A DNA stretch of 64,000 nucleotides. Source: an uncultured cyanobacterium. GTDB lineage: Bacteria > Cyanobacteriota > Cyanobacteriia > PCC-6307 > Cyanobiaceae. The stretch is from the NCBI GenBank assembly GCA_903871775.1, contig CAIQIA010000026.1, positions 62,001 to 126,000 of the forward strand, given 5' to 3'. Each line of letters begins with the position of its first letter. Position 1 is the stretch's first letter. A program made the position numbers and the translations under genes. Below the pieces are notes generated by a model, which was not told the DNA's origin, ran no database searches, and was given only the letters and a program-made list of their open reading frames with translations. Shown here in pieces: positions 15,880 to 24,782 of the stretch.

Positions 15880-15910
15880 TTCGCCTGGGCCCCAGTCCGC
15901 GCCAGGCGGC

Positions 15911-16708
15911 CTAGCTCGACGCGGAGGTGTAAAACCGCAGGGCGTGGCGCCAGAACAGACGGCTGGCGGTGAACAGCCCCGCCGCCACCAGCAGGGCCAG
16001 GGGCAGGGGGTGGCTGCCGGCACGGGCCAGCAGCGCCTCCGCCGGCACCGTCGTCAGGAAGGCCACCGGCAGCACCAGGGTCAGCAGGCTGCGCACCCCG
16101 GAGGGGTAGGCACTGATGGGATACCGGCCAGCCACCAGCACGTTGCGCAGCACCTCGGTGGCGTTCCAGATCTTGGTGAACCAGATGCTGGTGGCGGCCA
16201 CCAGGAACCAGAGGCTGTACAGGCTCACCGAGGCCGCCAGCAGCAGCACGGTGGTGCTGGCCAGGGCCAGGGGCGATGGCGCTGCACCGGCCCGGGCGGC
16301 GGCCCAGAGCATCAGGCCGGCGCCGAGGGCGATCTGGGGCAGCCCCACGGGGGCGATCAGGCGGGTCGACAGCCAGAACTGGCTGTCGATGGGTTTCAGC
16401 AGCACGAAGTCAAGGCTGCCGTTCTGCACCAGGGTCACGATGGCATTGAGGTTCGGCCGCAGGAGGGTGGTGGCCACCCCGTCCAGCAGGGTGTAAGCCC
16501 CCAGCACCACCAGGGCCTCCTCCCAGCGCCAGCCCCCCAGCTGCTGCCCATGGCGGAAGAACAGCGACAGCACGAACCAGCTGCCCGCCAGATTGCCGGC
16601 CATCGCCAGCAGCTCGACGCTGAAGTTGAACAGGTACTCCGTCTGGCTGGCGAGGGCCGTGCTCCAGAAGCGCAGCAGCACCCGGCCATGGCGCGGCAGC
16701 CACCCCAT
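15911..16708 (-). CDS. ABC-2 type transporter permease
   Basis: The 265-residue protein has six hydrophobic segments and belongs to the ABC-2 permease group with R-P-N-L-N-A-I-V and L-L-K-P-I-D-S-Q-F-W in the first cytosolic loop, a region shared with its neighbour (L-L-Q-P-L-Q-P-L-W). Such permeases pair as heterodimers with one ATPase to export lipids, polysaccharides or drugs. It is the last gene of a three-gene operon, 3 nt after the second permease. Confidence 0.8.
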   Translation of the reverse strand: MGWLPRHGRVLLRFWSTALASQTEYLFNFSVELLAMAGNLAGSWFVLSLFFRHGQQLGGWRWEEALVVLGAYTLLDGVATTLLRPNLNAIVTLVQNGSLDFVLLKPIDSQFWLSTRLIAPVGLPQIALGAGLMLWAAARAGAAPSPLALASTTVLLLAASVSLYSLWFLVAATSIWFTKIWNATEVLRNVLVAGRYPISAYPSGVRSLLTLVLPVAFLTTVPAEALLARAGSHPLPLALLVAAGLFTASRLFWRHALRFYTSASS

Positions 16709-16711
16709 GGC

Positions 16712-17524
16712 TCAGGCCCCCATGGCGCCGTAACGCCGCACACCCAGACGCCAGAGCCCGAGCACCAGGGGCAGCAGCAGCGCCGCCCAGCCCAGCAGCG
16801 CCCCGAAGCCCCCCAGCAGGTCCACCGACTCACCGGCCAGCACCCGGGCCGGGAAGTGCAGCAGGTAGGGGAACGGTGTCGCCAGGGCCAACCGACGGAC
16901 GCCCTCGGGGAAGGTCTCGAGGGGGGCGCTGATGCCGGACAGGAACAGGTACGGAATGAACAGCAGCCGGTCGAGGGCGCTCGCCCGCTCGGTCCAGAAG
17001 CACCCCATGGTGATGACGCTCTGCAGCAGGAAATTGACGGCGAAGGCCAGCCAGGTGGCCAGCACCCCCAGCAGCAGCCGCTCCGGCGACGGGAGCCACA
17101 GGGCCGCTGGATGCACCAGGGCGATCACGCCCACGAACAGCAGCACGAAGGGCAGCCGGGTGGCCTGCTCGGCCACGTGGGCCGCCACATAGCGCCAGAG
17201 GGGTTGCAGGGGCTGCAGCAGCCAGGGCGACAGGCGACCGTGCAGCTGGTCTTCCTCAAAGCTGTAGGTCACCCACACCACCGTGAACTGCCGCACCAGA
17301 AAGGCCGCCACGAAATAGCGGTCCAGCTGGCCCGCATCGAGGCCATCGGCCGCCGTCACGCCGGCCTGGCTCCAGACCGCCAGCATGATCAGCGGTAGCA
17401 CCCCCGAGAGGGCCCACAGGGCGATCTCGGCGCGGTACTCGAGCATGGTGGCGTACTGGCTGCCCAGCAGGGCCCTGGCCAGCCGCAGGCCATGGCGGGG
17501 CCCGCGCAGGCGGCGACGGCTCAT
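16712..17524 (-). CDS. ABC-2 type transporter permease (second subunit)
   Basis: The 270-residue protein has six predicted membrane segments and is a distant paralogue of the downstream permease. The conserved F-E-E-D-Q-L-H-G-R-L and Q-P-L-Q-P-L-W stretch lies near residues 89-111, and F-L-S-G-I-S-A-P-L-E-T-F-P near 195-207 is the usual ABC-2 motif before the last segments. Its start overlaps the ATPase stop (ATGA), so the two are translationally coupled. The substrate is not indicated by context. Confidence 0.8.
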   Translation of the reverse strand: MSRRRLRGPRHGLRLARALLGSQYATMLEYRAEIALWALSGVLPLIMLAVWSQAGVTAADGLDAGQLDRYFVAAFLVRQFTVVWVTYSFEEDQLHGRLSPWLLQPLQPLWRYVAAHVAEQATRLPFVLLFVGVIALVHPAALWLPSPERLLLGVLATWLAFAVNFLLQSVITMGCFWTERASALDRLLFIPYLFLSGISAPLETFPEGVRRLALATPFPYLLHFPARVLAGESVDLLGGFGALLGWAALLLPLVLGLWRLGVRRYGAMGA

Positions 17525-18540
17525 GGGCGTCCCCCCTGGCGGAACAGCCCACCGATCAGCTCCTCGATCGGTGGATCGCTGACCTCCAGGTCCAGCACAT
17601 CAAAATGGGCCAGCAGCCCCGCGACGGCCTCGGTCAACCGCTCCCGCGGAATCAGCAGCCGCACCTCCCGACCGTCCATCTGTTCCACCGTGCCAAAGGG
17701 CGTGATGGCATCGGCAGGCACGGGCTCACGCAGGTCCAGGCGCACGGCCCGGCAGGGCGCCAGCCGGCTGGTGAGGTCCGCAAGGCCGCCGTCGTGCACC
17801 AGCTGGCCGCCGTGGATCAGCAGCACCCGCGGGCACAGCGCCGTGATGTCTCCCATGTAGTGGCTGGTGAGCAGCACCGTGGCCCCGGTGCGCCGGTTGT
17901 AGTCGGCCAGAAACTGCCGCACCCGTGCCTGGGCGTTCACATCCAGCCCAAGGGTGGGCTCATCGAGGAACAGCACCTCCGGCCGATGCAGCAGCGCCGC
18001 CAGCAGCTCGGCCTTCATCCGCTGCCCCAGCGACAGCTTCCGCACCGGTCGCGTCAGGGCCTCCCCGAGCTCGAGCATCTCGGCCAGTTCGCCGATGCGA
18101 CGCCGGCTGTCAGCCTCGTCGAGCCCATAGACGGCGGCATTCACCCGCAGCGAATCGAGGGGAGGCAGATCCCAGATCAGCTGCTGCTTCTGCCCCATCA
18201 CCAGGGTGATGGCCTGCAGAAAGGACCGCTGGCGCCGCTGGGGCACATGGCCGGCCACCCGCACCGTGCCGGTGCTCGGATGGATCAGGCCGCTCAGCAT
18301 CTTCAGGGTGGTGGTCTTGCCGGCACCGTTGGGTCCGAGGAAGCCGACCATCTCGCCGGCTTCGATGCTGAACGACACGTCCCTGACGGCGACCACATCC
18401 CGCAGGCGCCGTCGCAGCAGATGCCGCATGGTGCCCCCCAGGCCGGGCAGCTTGTCGGCCACCCGGTAGGTCTTGCCAAGCCCCTGCACCTGGATGCTCC
18501 CGGCACCGGCAGCCATCGGCGCATCCCCGTTGGTGCCCAT
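17521..18540 (-). CDS. ABC-2 exporter ATP-binding protein
   Basis: The 339-residue ATPase carries Walker A G-P-N-G-A-G-K-T-T near residues 69-77, the Q-loop within V-M-G-Q-K-Q-Q-L, the signature L-S-L-G-Q-R-M, Walker B V-L-F-L-D-E-P and the switch H in T-S-H-Y-M. After the cassette comes a ~100-residue C-terminal domain similar to those of DrrA/NatA-type exporters. The M-G-Q-K-x-Q-L-x-W-D motif is typical of ATPases that pair with the DUF990-like permeases found downstream. First gene of the exporter operon; recQ lies upstream on the same strand, 29 nt away. Confidence 0.85.
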   Translation of the reverse strand: MGTNGDAPMAAGAGSIQVQGLGKTYRVADKLPGLGGTMRHLLRRRLRDVVAVRDVSFSIEAGEMVGFLGPNGAGKTTTLKMLSGLIHPSTGTVRVAGHVPQRRQRSFLQAITLVMGQKQQLIWDLPPLDSLRVNAAVYGLDEADSRRRIGELAEMLELGEALTRPVRKLSLGQRMKAELLAALLHRPEVLFLDEPTLGLDVNAQARVRQFLADYNRRTGATVLLTSHYMGDITALCPRVLLIHGGQLVHDGGLADLTSRLAPCRAVRLDLREPVPADAITPFGTVEQMDGREVRLLIPRERLTEAVAGLLAHFDVLDLEVSDPPIEELIGGLFRQGGRP

Positions 18541-18569
18541 TGTGATGCGTCCCGGGGTCAGTCCTGAGG

Positions 18570-20408
18570 TCAGTCACGGGTGGCATCCCGCAGGACCATC
18601 AGCAAGGCCTCGCCGTAACGCTCCAGCTTGGCGCGACCCACCCCCGGCACCCGGGCGAGGGCCTGAAGATCAGCCGGGGGATCGGCCGCCAGATCCAGCA
18701 GGGTGCGGTCGTGGAAGACCACATAGGGCGGCACACCCTGGCCCTGGGCTTCCTGGCGCCGCCAGGCCCGCAGGATCTCGAAGCGGTCGCGGGCCTCGCC
18801 CTCGAGCACCGGGGCCCCGCGGTCGGTGGTCGACCCCGCCGCCGTCGAACGGCGCCGTTCGGCGGCCGGTGGGGGCAGGCGCAGGGTCAGGGTCGTCTCG
18901 CCCCGCAGCAACGGCCGCACCCGCTCCGGATCCCCCAGCACAAGGCCGCCGCCACCGCCGGGATCGCTGCCCAGCAGCCCCTCGCTCTGCAGCTGACGAA
19001 AGAGGCTGCGCCACTGGCCCCGGTCCAGCTCGTGGCCGATGCCGTAGACACTCAGCTGGTCATGCCCCCGTTCCCGCACCCTGGCGGTGTCGGAACCCAG
19101 CAGCACATCGATGAGATGCACGGCCCCGAAGCGGGCCCCCGTGCGAACGACCGTCGAGAGGGCCTTGCGGGCAACCAGGGTCACATCGGTGCCCTCTGCC
19201 GCCGGTTCCAGGCAGAGGTCGCAGTTGCCGCAGGGTTCGGGCAGCACCTCGTCGAAGGCGGCCAGCAGACGCCGCCGCCGGCAGTCACGGGCTTCGGTGA
19301 AGGCCAGCAGGGCCTCGAGCTTGCTGCGCTCGATCCGCTTCTGATCCTCCGGGGCCTGGGATTGCTCGATGAAACGTCGCAGCTGGGGCACGTCGCCGGG
19401 GCCATGCACCATCCAGACCACCGCCGGCAGCCCGTCGCGGCCGGCACGGCCGGTCTCCTGGTAGTAGGCCTCGAGGCTGCGCGGCAGATCCACATGGGCC
19501 ACAAACCGCACATCGGGCTTGTCGATGCCCATCCCGAAGGCGATGGTGGCCACCACGATCAGGTCGGCCTCCCGCCGGAACCGCTGCAGCACCCTCCGGC
19601 GGCGGGCGGGATCGAGGCCGGCGTGGTAGACCTCGGCGGGGTGACCGGCGCCCTGCAGCAGGGCGGCAAGGCCTTCGACCCGATCCCGGGAGCGGGCGTA
19701 GACGATGCCCGCTTCGCCCTTGTGTTCCTCGAGAAAGGCCAGCAGCTGGCGCCGCGCATCCTGCTTCTCGCGCACGAGGTACCGCAGGTTCGGGCGATCG
19801 AAGCTGACATGGAACACCGCCCCGGCGGGCAGCCGCAGGCGCTCGATGATGTCGCCCTGGGTGCGCCGGTCGGCGGTGGCGGTCAGGGCCAGCCGCGGCA
19901 CCTCGGGCCAGCGCTCGGCCAGCACGTTCAGCTGGCGGTACTCAGGCCTGAAATCGTGGCCCCACTGCGAGACGCAATGGGCTTCGTCGATGGCGAACAG
20001 GGCCAGGGGCAGGCGGCCCAGCAGGGCCAGCAGTTCACCGGCGAGCAGGCGCTCGGGCGAGATGTAGAGCAGGTCAAGCCCCCCCTCCTGCAACCGTCGC
20101 CAGGCCTCGCCGCCATCGGGCCGCCCCGAATGGAGGGCTGCCGCCCGCACCCCCAGCTGGGCCAGGGCCTCCACCTGGTCATCCATCAGGGCGATCAGCG
20201 GCGAGATCACCACTGCAGTGCCGCTGCGGCAGAGGGCCGGCACCTGGTAGCAGAGGGATTTGCCACCGCCGGTGGGCATCAGCACCAGCCCCGAGCCGCC
20301 GCCCAGCACATGGCTGACCACCGCCTCCTGGGGGCCGCGGAAGCCGGCGTAGCCGAACACCTCGGCCAGCACCCGGCGGGCGTCGTCGAGGGTGGGTGGA
20401 GGAGACAC
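18570..20408 (-). CDS. recQ: ATP-dependent DNA helicase RecQ
   Basis: The 612-residue protein (starting at a GTG) has all RecQ parts in order: Walker A P-T-G-G-G-K-S near residues 45-51, the DEAH box I-D-E-A-H-C-V-S-Q-W-G-H-D-F near 140-153, helicase C-terminal motifs ending G-R-A-G-R-D-G, a zinc-binding stretch with C-R-R-R-R and C-G-N-C-D-L-C, a winged-helix RQC region and a C-terminal HRDC domain (V-P-G-V-G-R-A-K-L-E-R-Y-G). It unwinds branched DNA in repair and fork restart. The GTG at 20408 gives the usual length; a frame extension to 20531 would overlap a divergent gene. Size matches E. coli RecQ. Confidence 0.92.
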   Translation of the reverse strand: MSPPPTLDDARRVLAEVFGYAGFRGPQEAVVSHVLGGGSGLVLMPTGGGKSLCYQVPALCRSGTAVVISPLIALMDDQVEALAQLGVRAAALHSGRPDGGEAWRRLQEGGLDLLYISPERLLAGELLALLGRLPLALFAIDEAHCVSQWGHDFRPEYRQLNVLAERWPEVPRLALTATADRRTQGDIIERLRLPAGAVFHVSFDRPNLRYLVREKQDARRQLLAFLEEHKGEAGIVYARSRDRVEGLAALLQGAGHPAEVYHAGLDPARRRRVLQRFRREADLIVVATIAFGMGIDKPDVRFVAHVDLPRSLEAYYQETGRAGRDGLPAVVWMVHGPGDVPQLRRFIEQSQAPEDQKRIERSKLEALLAFTEARDCRRRRLLAAFDEVLPEPCGNCDLCLEPAAEGTDVTLVARKALSTVVRTGARFGAVHLIDVLLGSDTARVRERGHDQLSVYGIGHELDRGQWRSLFRQLQSEGLLGSDPGGGGGLVLGDPERVRPLLRGETTLTLRLPPPAAERRRSTAAGSTTDRGAPVLEGEARDRFEILRAWRRQEAQGQGVPPYVVFHDRTLLDLAADPPADLQALARVPGVGRAKLERYGEALLMVLRDATRD

Positions 20409-20457
20409 GGGCAGCCGTCGACGCTGACCCAGAATGCCCCGATCAGCCGCCGAGCCG

Positions 20458-20643
20458 ATGAGCACCCCCCAGCCGACGGAACACCCCCACGACTTCGACG
20501 TCCAGAAGGAGGTGCACCGCCAGATCCGCAACGATCCCGACTACGACGACTGGGAGTACGGCACCGAACCGCTGCCCCATGAGGCCTGGGTGCCACCGAC
20601 CCCCGACGAGAAGGCTGCGGAGGGAGCGGCTCAGGAGCCGTAG
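20458..20643 (+). CDS. Small acidic protein, hypothetical
   Basis: This 61-residue, Pro/Glu/Asp-rich protein contains H-D-F-D-V-Q-K-E-V-H-R-Q-I-R-N-D-P-D-Y-D and D-W-E-Y-G-T-E-P-L, then a disordered C-terminus. It is soluble, lacks cysteines and is not part of a family I can name. Its ATG is 49 nt from the divergent recQ start, and its stop converges with the next minus-strand gene with a 13-nt overlap. Confidence 0.65.
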   Translation: MSTPQPTEHPHDFDVQKEVHRQIRNDPDYDDWEYGTEPLPHEAWVPPTPDEKAAEGAAQEP

Positions 20644-20969
20644 ATCCCCGGATCGAGCAACCCGAGCCCCTTGGCGTACACCTGCCACTGGCGGGCGTGG
20701 GCCAACACCTCCACCATCAGGATGTCGGCGAGCAGAAACCGGAACGGAAAACGCACCGTGACCCGCTGACCATCCCGGAGCTCTCCCTCGCCATCGAGCA
20801 CCTCCACGGGCCGCTGGCCCCGGTTGCCCAGGTCGCTGGGGCGTCCCACCACGCCGGTGGCCAGGGACGGCGTCCGCAGGCGCACCCGGGAAATGCGCTG
20901 CAGCTGCTCGTCATCCCAGGCCACGACGCGGGCGTAATCGGGGCGGCGGCTGGGGGGACGGGGAATCAC
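20631..20969 (-). CDS. Conserved hypothetical protein, 112 residues
   Basis: A soluble protein with alternating charged and hydrophobic stretches: R-P-D-Y-A-R-V-V-A-W-D-D near residues 9-20, a V-T-V-R-F-P-F-R-F-L-L strand near 70-80 and a final V-Y-A-K-G-L-G-L-L-D-P-G. The arrangement suggests a small beta-barrel-like domain, but I do not recognise it. It is in the same direction as the MFS gene, from which it is separated by a hairpin at 20977-21005. Confidence 0.65.
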   Translation of the reverse strand: MIPRPPSRRPDYARVVAWDDEQLQRISRVRLRTPSLATGVVGRPSDLGNRGQRPVEVLDGEGELRDGQRVTVRFPFRFLLADILMVEVLAHARQWQVYAKGLGLLDPGIYGS

Positions 20970-20976
20970 CGGCGCT

Positions 20977-21005
20977 GCGCGTGAGACTCCACTGTCTCAC
21001 GGCGC
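20977..21005 (-). terminator. Hairpin immediately after the MFS gene
   Basis: On the minus strand the stop of the MFS gene is followed directly by arms of 7 bp (20994-21000 with 20981-20987) around a 6-nt loop, extended by a 4-bp GCGC/GCGC pairing with one bulged base. No T-run follows, so this may be a 3' stabilising or Rho-independent-like hairpin rather than a canonical terminator. Confidence 0.5.
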
Positions 21006-22214
21006 TTAAGGATGTCTTAACTCCGCGGGTGTGAGGGCGATGGCAGCCAGCGCCAGCAGCGCCAGCAGCGACCACAGCCCCAGCCCATGGCCCAGCTGGC
21101 GCAGGGTCCAGCCGGCCAGGGGCGGAAACAGCAGGCCGCTCACCGCCCAGGTCTGGGAGTACAGCCCCAGGGCCAGACCCCGGTGGTCTTCGGCCACCGC
21201 CTCCACCACCGCCTCGGTGATCGTGGGCAGAAACGCGGCCGAACCCAGGGCCAGCAGCGCCATCGCCGGCAGCAGCAGCCACATCCCCCGGCCCGTCAGG
21301 GCCGAGAGGGCCACCAGCCCGCAACCGGCGGCAAAGGACACCAGCGACAGCCGCAGCCCCACCCCCACCGGCCGCCGGGCCAGCCAGCGACCCACCGGCC
21401 ACTGCAGCAGCACCAGCAGCCCGAGCTGGAGCGCCAGCACCCCACCCCCCGCCGCCGCCGGCAGCGGCGGCCGGGCCAGCCCCCCTCGGACCATGTCGAG
21501 GGGCAGCGCACTCTGCTGCAAGGTGATGATGCCGGTGCCCAGCAGGGCGAGCAGCAGCAGCGGCAGCAGCGGCCGCCACCAGCGGCGATGGGGCCGCAGC
21601 ACCGCGTGGGGGCCCATGGGGGCCCCGGCGGCCCGCAGCTGCGGCAGCAACCCCAGAACGGTCAGCATCATCAGCAGGTCAACGGCGTAGATCAGCCGCA
21701 GCCCGTCGCCGCTGGCCAGGGTCGCCAGCCCCGAACCCAGGGCGGCACCGACGGCGATCCCGACGGCATCGGCGGTGCGCACGAGGGCGAAACCGCGGGC
21801 GGTGGGCAGGGGCTCACTGGAGCGGGCGGCGGCCAGCTCGGCGGCGGGCCAGTACAACCCCATCGCCACACCGATCAGCCCCTCCCCCAGCAGCACCACC
21901 GGCAGCCCCAGGGGCAGCAGCAACACCAGCAGCAGGTCTGCGGTGATCGACAGCACGGCTGCCAGCGCCATGGGCAGGGGCGGCGCCACCCCGCGATCCA
22001 GCCACCAGCCGCTCAGGCCGCGGGCCAGCAGCCCCAGGGCACTCGACATCCCCAGGGTGAGGCCGATCTGCAGGCTGTCGAGACCGGCATGATGGAACGC
22101 CAGCGGGCCCAGAAACAGGATCCCGCCGGCCCCCACCGCGGCCCAGCCGCGCACCAGGGCCGTGAGCCGCAGGGCCCGCGGAAAGCCCACCCACCACAGG
22201 GACAACGCCGCCAT
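21006..22214 (-). CDS. Major facilitator superfamily transporter
   Basis: The 402-residue protein has about twelve membrane segments with the MFS loop-2 pattern G-L-L-A-R-G-L-S-G-W-W-L-D-R-G near residues 60-75 and a second half opening with W-W-R-P-L-L-P-L-L-L. Topology and length fit a drug or sugar efflux-type transporter; the substrate cannot be read. The ATG at 22214 is preferred to a GTG 9 nt upstream. The start codon sits in the same bases as the TTG start of the divergent hydrolase, so there is no separate intergenic promoter. Confidence 0.8.
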   Translation of the reverse strand: MAALSLWWVGFPRALRLTALVRGWAAVGAGGILFLGPLAFHHAGLDSLQIGLTLGMSSALGLLARGLSGWWLDRGVAPPLPMALAAVLSITADLLLVLLLPLGLPVVLLGEGLIGVAMGLYWPAAELAAARSSEPLPTARGFALVRTADAVGIAVGAALGSGLATLASGDGLRLIYAVDLLMMLTVLGLLPQLRAAGAPMGPHAVLRPHRRWWRPLLPLLLLALLGTGIITLQQSALPLDMVRGGLARPPLPAAAGGGVLALQLGLLVLLQWPVGRWLARRPVGVGLRLSLVSFAAGCGLVALSALTGRGMWLLLPAMALLALGSAAFLPTITEAVVEAVAEDHRGLALGLYSQTWAVSGLLFPPLAGWTLRQLGHGLGLWSLLALLALAAIALTPAELRHP

Positions 22215-23773
22215 TGCCTCCACGCTCCCTCCGGCCGCCGACTCTGCCTCAGCCCCTGGGGGGGCTGGTGCTGGCGGCCGCGCTGCTGCTCTGGCCGGGG
22301 CCTGCGGCGGCCGTTGAGCGCCTGGTCGTGCAGGTGGGGGGGCTGGCGCTGCCGCTGGAGCTGTCGCAGCTGGAGGACTGGCTGCGCAACCCCTCGGGCC
22401 GCTCGGAACTGGAACCCTGGTTCAACCTGCTCGACCCGGCCACCCGCCGCGACCTGGCCACCTTGCTGCGCCGGCCATTCCCCGTGCGCGGCGACCAGGC
22501 GGCGCCCCTGCTCGACAGCTGGGCCGGCCGCCAGCTGCTGCAGCAACTGGGGCGGGTGCTGCGACCGCCCGAGGGGGAAGCCGCGCCGCTGCTGCTGGAC
22601 CTTTTCCGCCGGGCGGACGGCCGCCAGACCCCCACCCAGCTGCTGCGGGAAAGCCCGGGGAGCAGCCTGCAGCTGGACCTCGACGCGCTGCTGGACCTGG
22701 GGGAACAGCTGCAGCGCCAGCTGATCGCCCAGCGACGGCTGGTGCAGCAGCTGCAGGCCCTCGATCTGCCCCCCCTGCCCCCCCTGCCGCCGTCGCGGCA
22801 GACCCTGCTGCGCAGCGACGAACGCCTGGCGGTTGACCACCGCCTGGCGCCTCTGCCCCTGTCGCTGGTCTGGCCCGCCGGCGGCCCCCTGCGCAGCCGC
22901 TGGGTGCTGCTCAGCCATGGTCTCGGTGGCAGCCGCGCCCAGCTCCTCTGGCTGGCCGATGGGCTGGCCAGCCGCGGCTGGCCCGTGGTCGTGGTGCAGC
23001 ACCCCGGCAGCGACGACGCGGCGGTCCGTGACCTGCTGGCGGGCCAGCGCTCCCTGCCGGGGGTCGAGACCCTCCCCGAACGCATCCAGGACCTGCAGAC
23101 GGTGCACCGCGCCATGACCGAGGGCCGCCTGCGCTTCGGGGACCGCCCGACCCCCGCGGCGATGGTGCTGAGCGGCCATTCCCTCGGCGGTCTCGCCGAC
23201 CTGCTCTGGGCCGGCGCCCGACCCGGCCGCGACCTGGCGGCCCGCTGCCAGCGGGCCCTGGGTGCGATCCCGGTGCTCAACAGCTCGCTGCTGCTCCAGT
23301 GCCAGCTCAGCGGCACCGACCTGCCCGCCCTTGATCCACCGCCGGATCTCAGCGGTGTGGTGACCCTGAACGGCTTCGGCAGCCTGCTCTGGGGCCGCGA
23401 CGGCCTCGGACGGCTGGACCAGCCGGCGCTGACGGTGGGGGGCTCCCTCGACCTGATCACCCCTCCCCTGGCGGAACAGATCGGACCGTTCCGGCAGCTG
23501 AAGGATCCCCGCAGCCGCCTGGTGCTGGTGGAGGGGGCCAGCCACTTCTCCCCCGTGCGGCTGGAGCGGGAGACGCCGCTGCTGCAGCTCGGCGATGACC
23601 TGGTGGGCAAAGATCCGCGCCAGGTTCAGGAGGTGCTGCTCGAGGTCCACAGCCTGTTCCTGCAGGGCCTCGAACCCGGCGCCTCACCGGCCGTGGGCGT
23701 GCTGCGGCAAGGCAGGGTGAAGGCCTGGATCCTGGACCGGGCCGCCGCTGACCGCCTGCGGCTCAGAAACTGA
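22214..23773 (+). CDS. Exported alpha/beta hydrolase with N-terminal DUF1400-like region
   Basis: The 519-residue protein begins with a signal peptide (hydrophobic stretch near residues 16-28, A-A-A cut site) and a ~180-residue N-terminal domain of the DUF1400 type found before cyanobacterial hydrolases. The catalytic domain follows: L-L-S-H-G-L-G-G oxyanion region near 235-242, nucleophile elbow S-G-H-S-L-G-G near 320-326, and a late G-A-S-H-F histidine near 441. It is probably a periplasmic lipase or esterase; the substrate is unknown. The TTG start is deduced from the leader, since no ATG or GTG fits. It converges with the ABC permease gene, overlapping by 11 nt. Confidence 0.8.
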   Translation: MPPRSLRPPTLPQPLGGLVLAAALLLWPGPAAAVERLVVQVGGLALPLELSQLEDWLRNPSGRSELEPWFNLLDPATRRDLATLLRRPFPVRGDQAAPLLDSWAGRQLLQQLGRVLRPPEGEAAPLLLDLFRRADGRQTPTQLLRESPGSSLQLDLDALLDLGEQLQRQLIAQRRLVQQLQALDLPPLPPLPPSRQTLLRSDERLAVDHRLAPLPLSLVWPAGGPLRSRWVLLSHGLGGSRAQLLWLADGLASRGWPVVVVQHPGSDDAAVRDLLAGQRSLPGVETLPERIQDLQTVHRAMTEGRLRFGDRPTPAAMVLSGHSLGGLADLLWAGARPGRDLAARCQRALGAIPVLNSSLLLQCQLSGTDLPALDPPPDLSGVVTLNGFGSLLWGRDGLGRLDQPALTVGGSLDLITPPLAEQIGPFRQLKDPRSRLVLVEGASHFSPVRLERETPLLQLGDDLVGKDPRQVQEVLLEVHSLFLQGLEPGASPAVGVLRQGRVKAWILDRAAADRLRLRN

Positions 23774-24782
23774 GCCGCGGATCGAGCAGGGCCACCAGCA
23801 CATCCACCACCAGGGTCACGAGCACCACCAGGGCCGCCACCACCACCACGATCCCCTGCACCAGAGGGTAATCCCGCTGGTTGATCGCCTCCTGCAGTTT
23901 CAGGGCGATGCCCGGCCACGAGAAGATGTTCTCGATCAGCAGCGCACCGCCGATCAGCGACGCCACCGTGATGCCGGCGATCGTCAGCACCGGCAGCAGG
24001 GCATTGGGCAGGGCGTGGCGCAGCACCACCCGGACCTCCCCCAGACCACGGCTGCGGGCGGCCTCGACGTAGTCCGACCGCAGGGCCCGGCGCAGGTTGA
24101 GCCGCAGGGCGTTATCGAAGATGCCGCTCAGCAGCAGGCCAAGGGTGACGGCCGGCAGGGTGAGGTGATGCAACGCCGCCGTCACCGTTGACCAGCTGCC
24201 CGCCAGCAGGCCATCGAGCAGATAGAACCCGCTGCCGCTGGGGGGCACCCGGGTGGGGGGGAAGCGTCCCCCCACCGGGAACCACCCCAGACCGACGGCG
24301 AAGATGAGCTGCAGCACCATCGCCGCCCAGAAACTCGGCAGGGCATAGGTGGCAATGCCGTACAGCCGGCCAGCCAGGTCGAGGCGGCCCTCGGGGCGGG
24401 CGATGCCGCTGAATCCGGCCGCCAGCCCCAGCACAAGGGCCACCAGCAGGGCCGCCAGCCCCAGCTCGAGGCTCGCCGGCAGCACCTCGCGCACGATCTG
24501 CGTCACCGGGCGGGCACTGACCAGCGACTGGCCCAGATCGGCATGCACCAGCCCCTGCAGAAACTCGACGTACTGCACCGGCAGGCTGCGGTCGAGACCC
24601 AGCTGCTGGCGCAGGGCGTCGCGGGCGGCGGCACTGGCGCGGGTGCCCAGCAGCGCATCGACCGGATCGCCGGGGGCCACCCGCAGCAGCAGAAACACCA
24701 GGGTGGCGATCAGCCAGAGCATGACCGGTGCCAGCAGGGCACGGCCGGCGAGGTAACGGGCGAGGCGACCGCGGCGGCTCAT
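23763..24782 (-). CDS. Peptide-type ABC transporter permease (DppB/OppB family)
   Basis: The 339-residue protein has six membrane segments, the N-terminal R-V-A-P-G-D-P-V-D near residues 34-42 that marks DppB/OppB, and the coupling helix motif E-A-A-R-S-R-G-L-G near 241-249. It would form half of the channel for peptides, nickel or a glutathione-like substrate. A DppC-type partner and the ATPases are not in the window. It is coupled to the binding-protein gene through an ATGA overlap. Confidence 0.88.
   Translation of the reverse strand: MSRRGRLARYLAGRALLAPVMLWLIATLVFLLLRVAPGDPVDALLGTRASAAARDALRQQLGLDRSLPVQYVEFLQGLVHADLGQSLVSARPVTQIVREVLPASLELGLAALLVALVLGLAAGFSGIARPEGRLDLAGRLYGIATYALPSFWAAMVLQLIFAVGLGWFPVGGRFPPTRVPPSGSGFYLLDGLLAGSWSTVTAALHHLTLPAVTLGLLLSGIFDNALRLNLRRALRSDYVEAARSRGLGEVRVVLRHALPNALLPVLTIAGITVASLIGGALLIENIFSWPGIALKLQEAINQRDYPLVQGIVVVVAALVVLVTLVVDVLVALLDPRLSF

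Larger units (their letters stand above)
15429..15910. other. 482-bp region with repeats and no convincing gene
   Basis: It lies between the start of the small secreted protein and the end of the ABC-2 exporter operon. It holds nine 15-bp tandem units (15596-15730) and two GC-rich palindromes (15840-15879). Several frames stay open across the repeats, encoding different five-residue repeats, but none has a credible start, a known domain or a stable composition outside the repeats. It could be the remnant of a pentapeptide-like gene plus the exporter terminator. Confidence 0.55.

Noticed and set aside
15443-17398. 651-codon plus-strand frame over the exporter genes
   Set aside because: Antisense to two ABC-2 permeases, with low-complexity Gln/His/Arg content and no start context.
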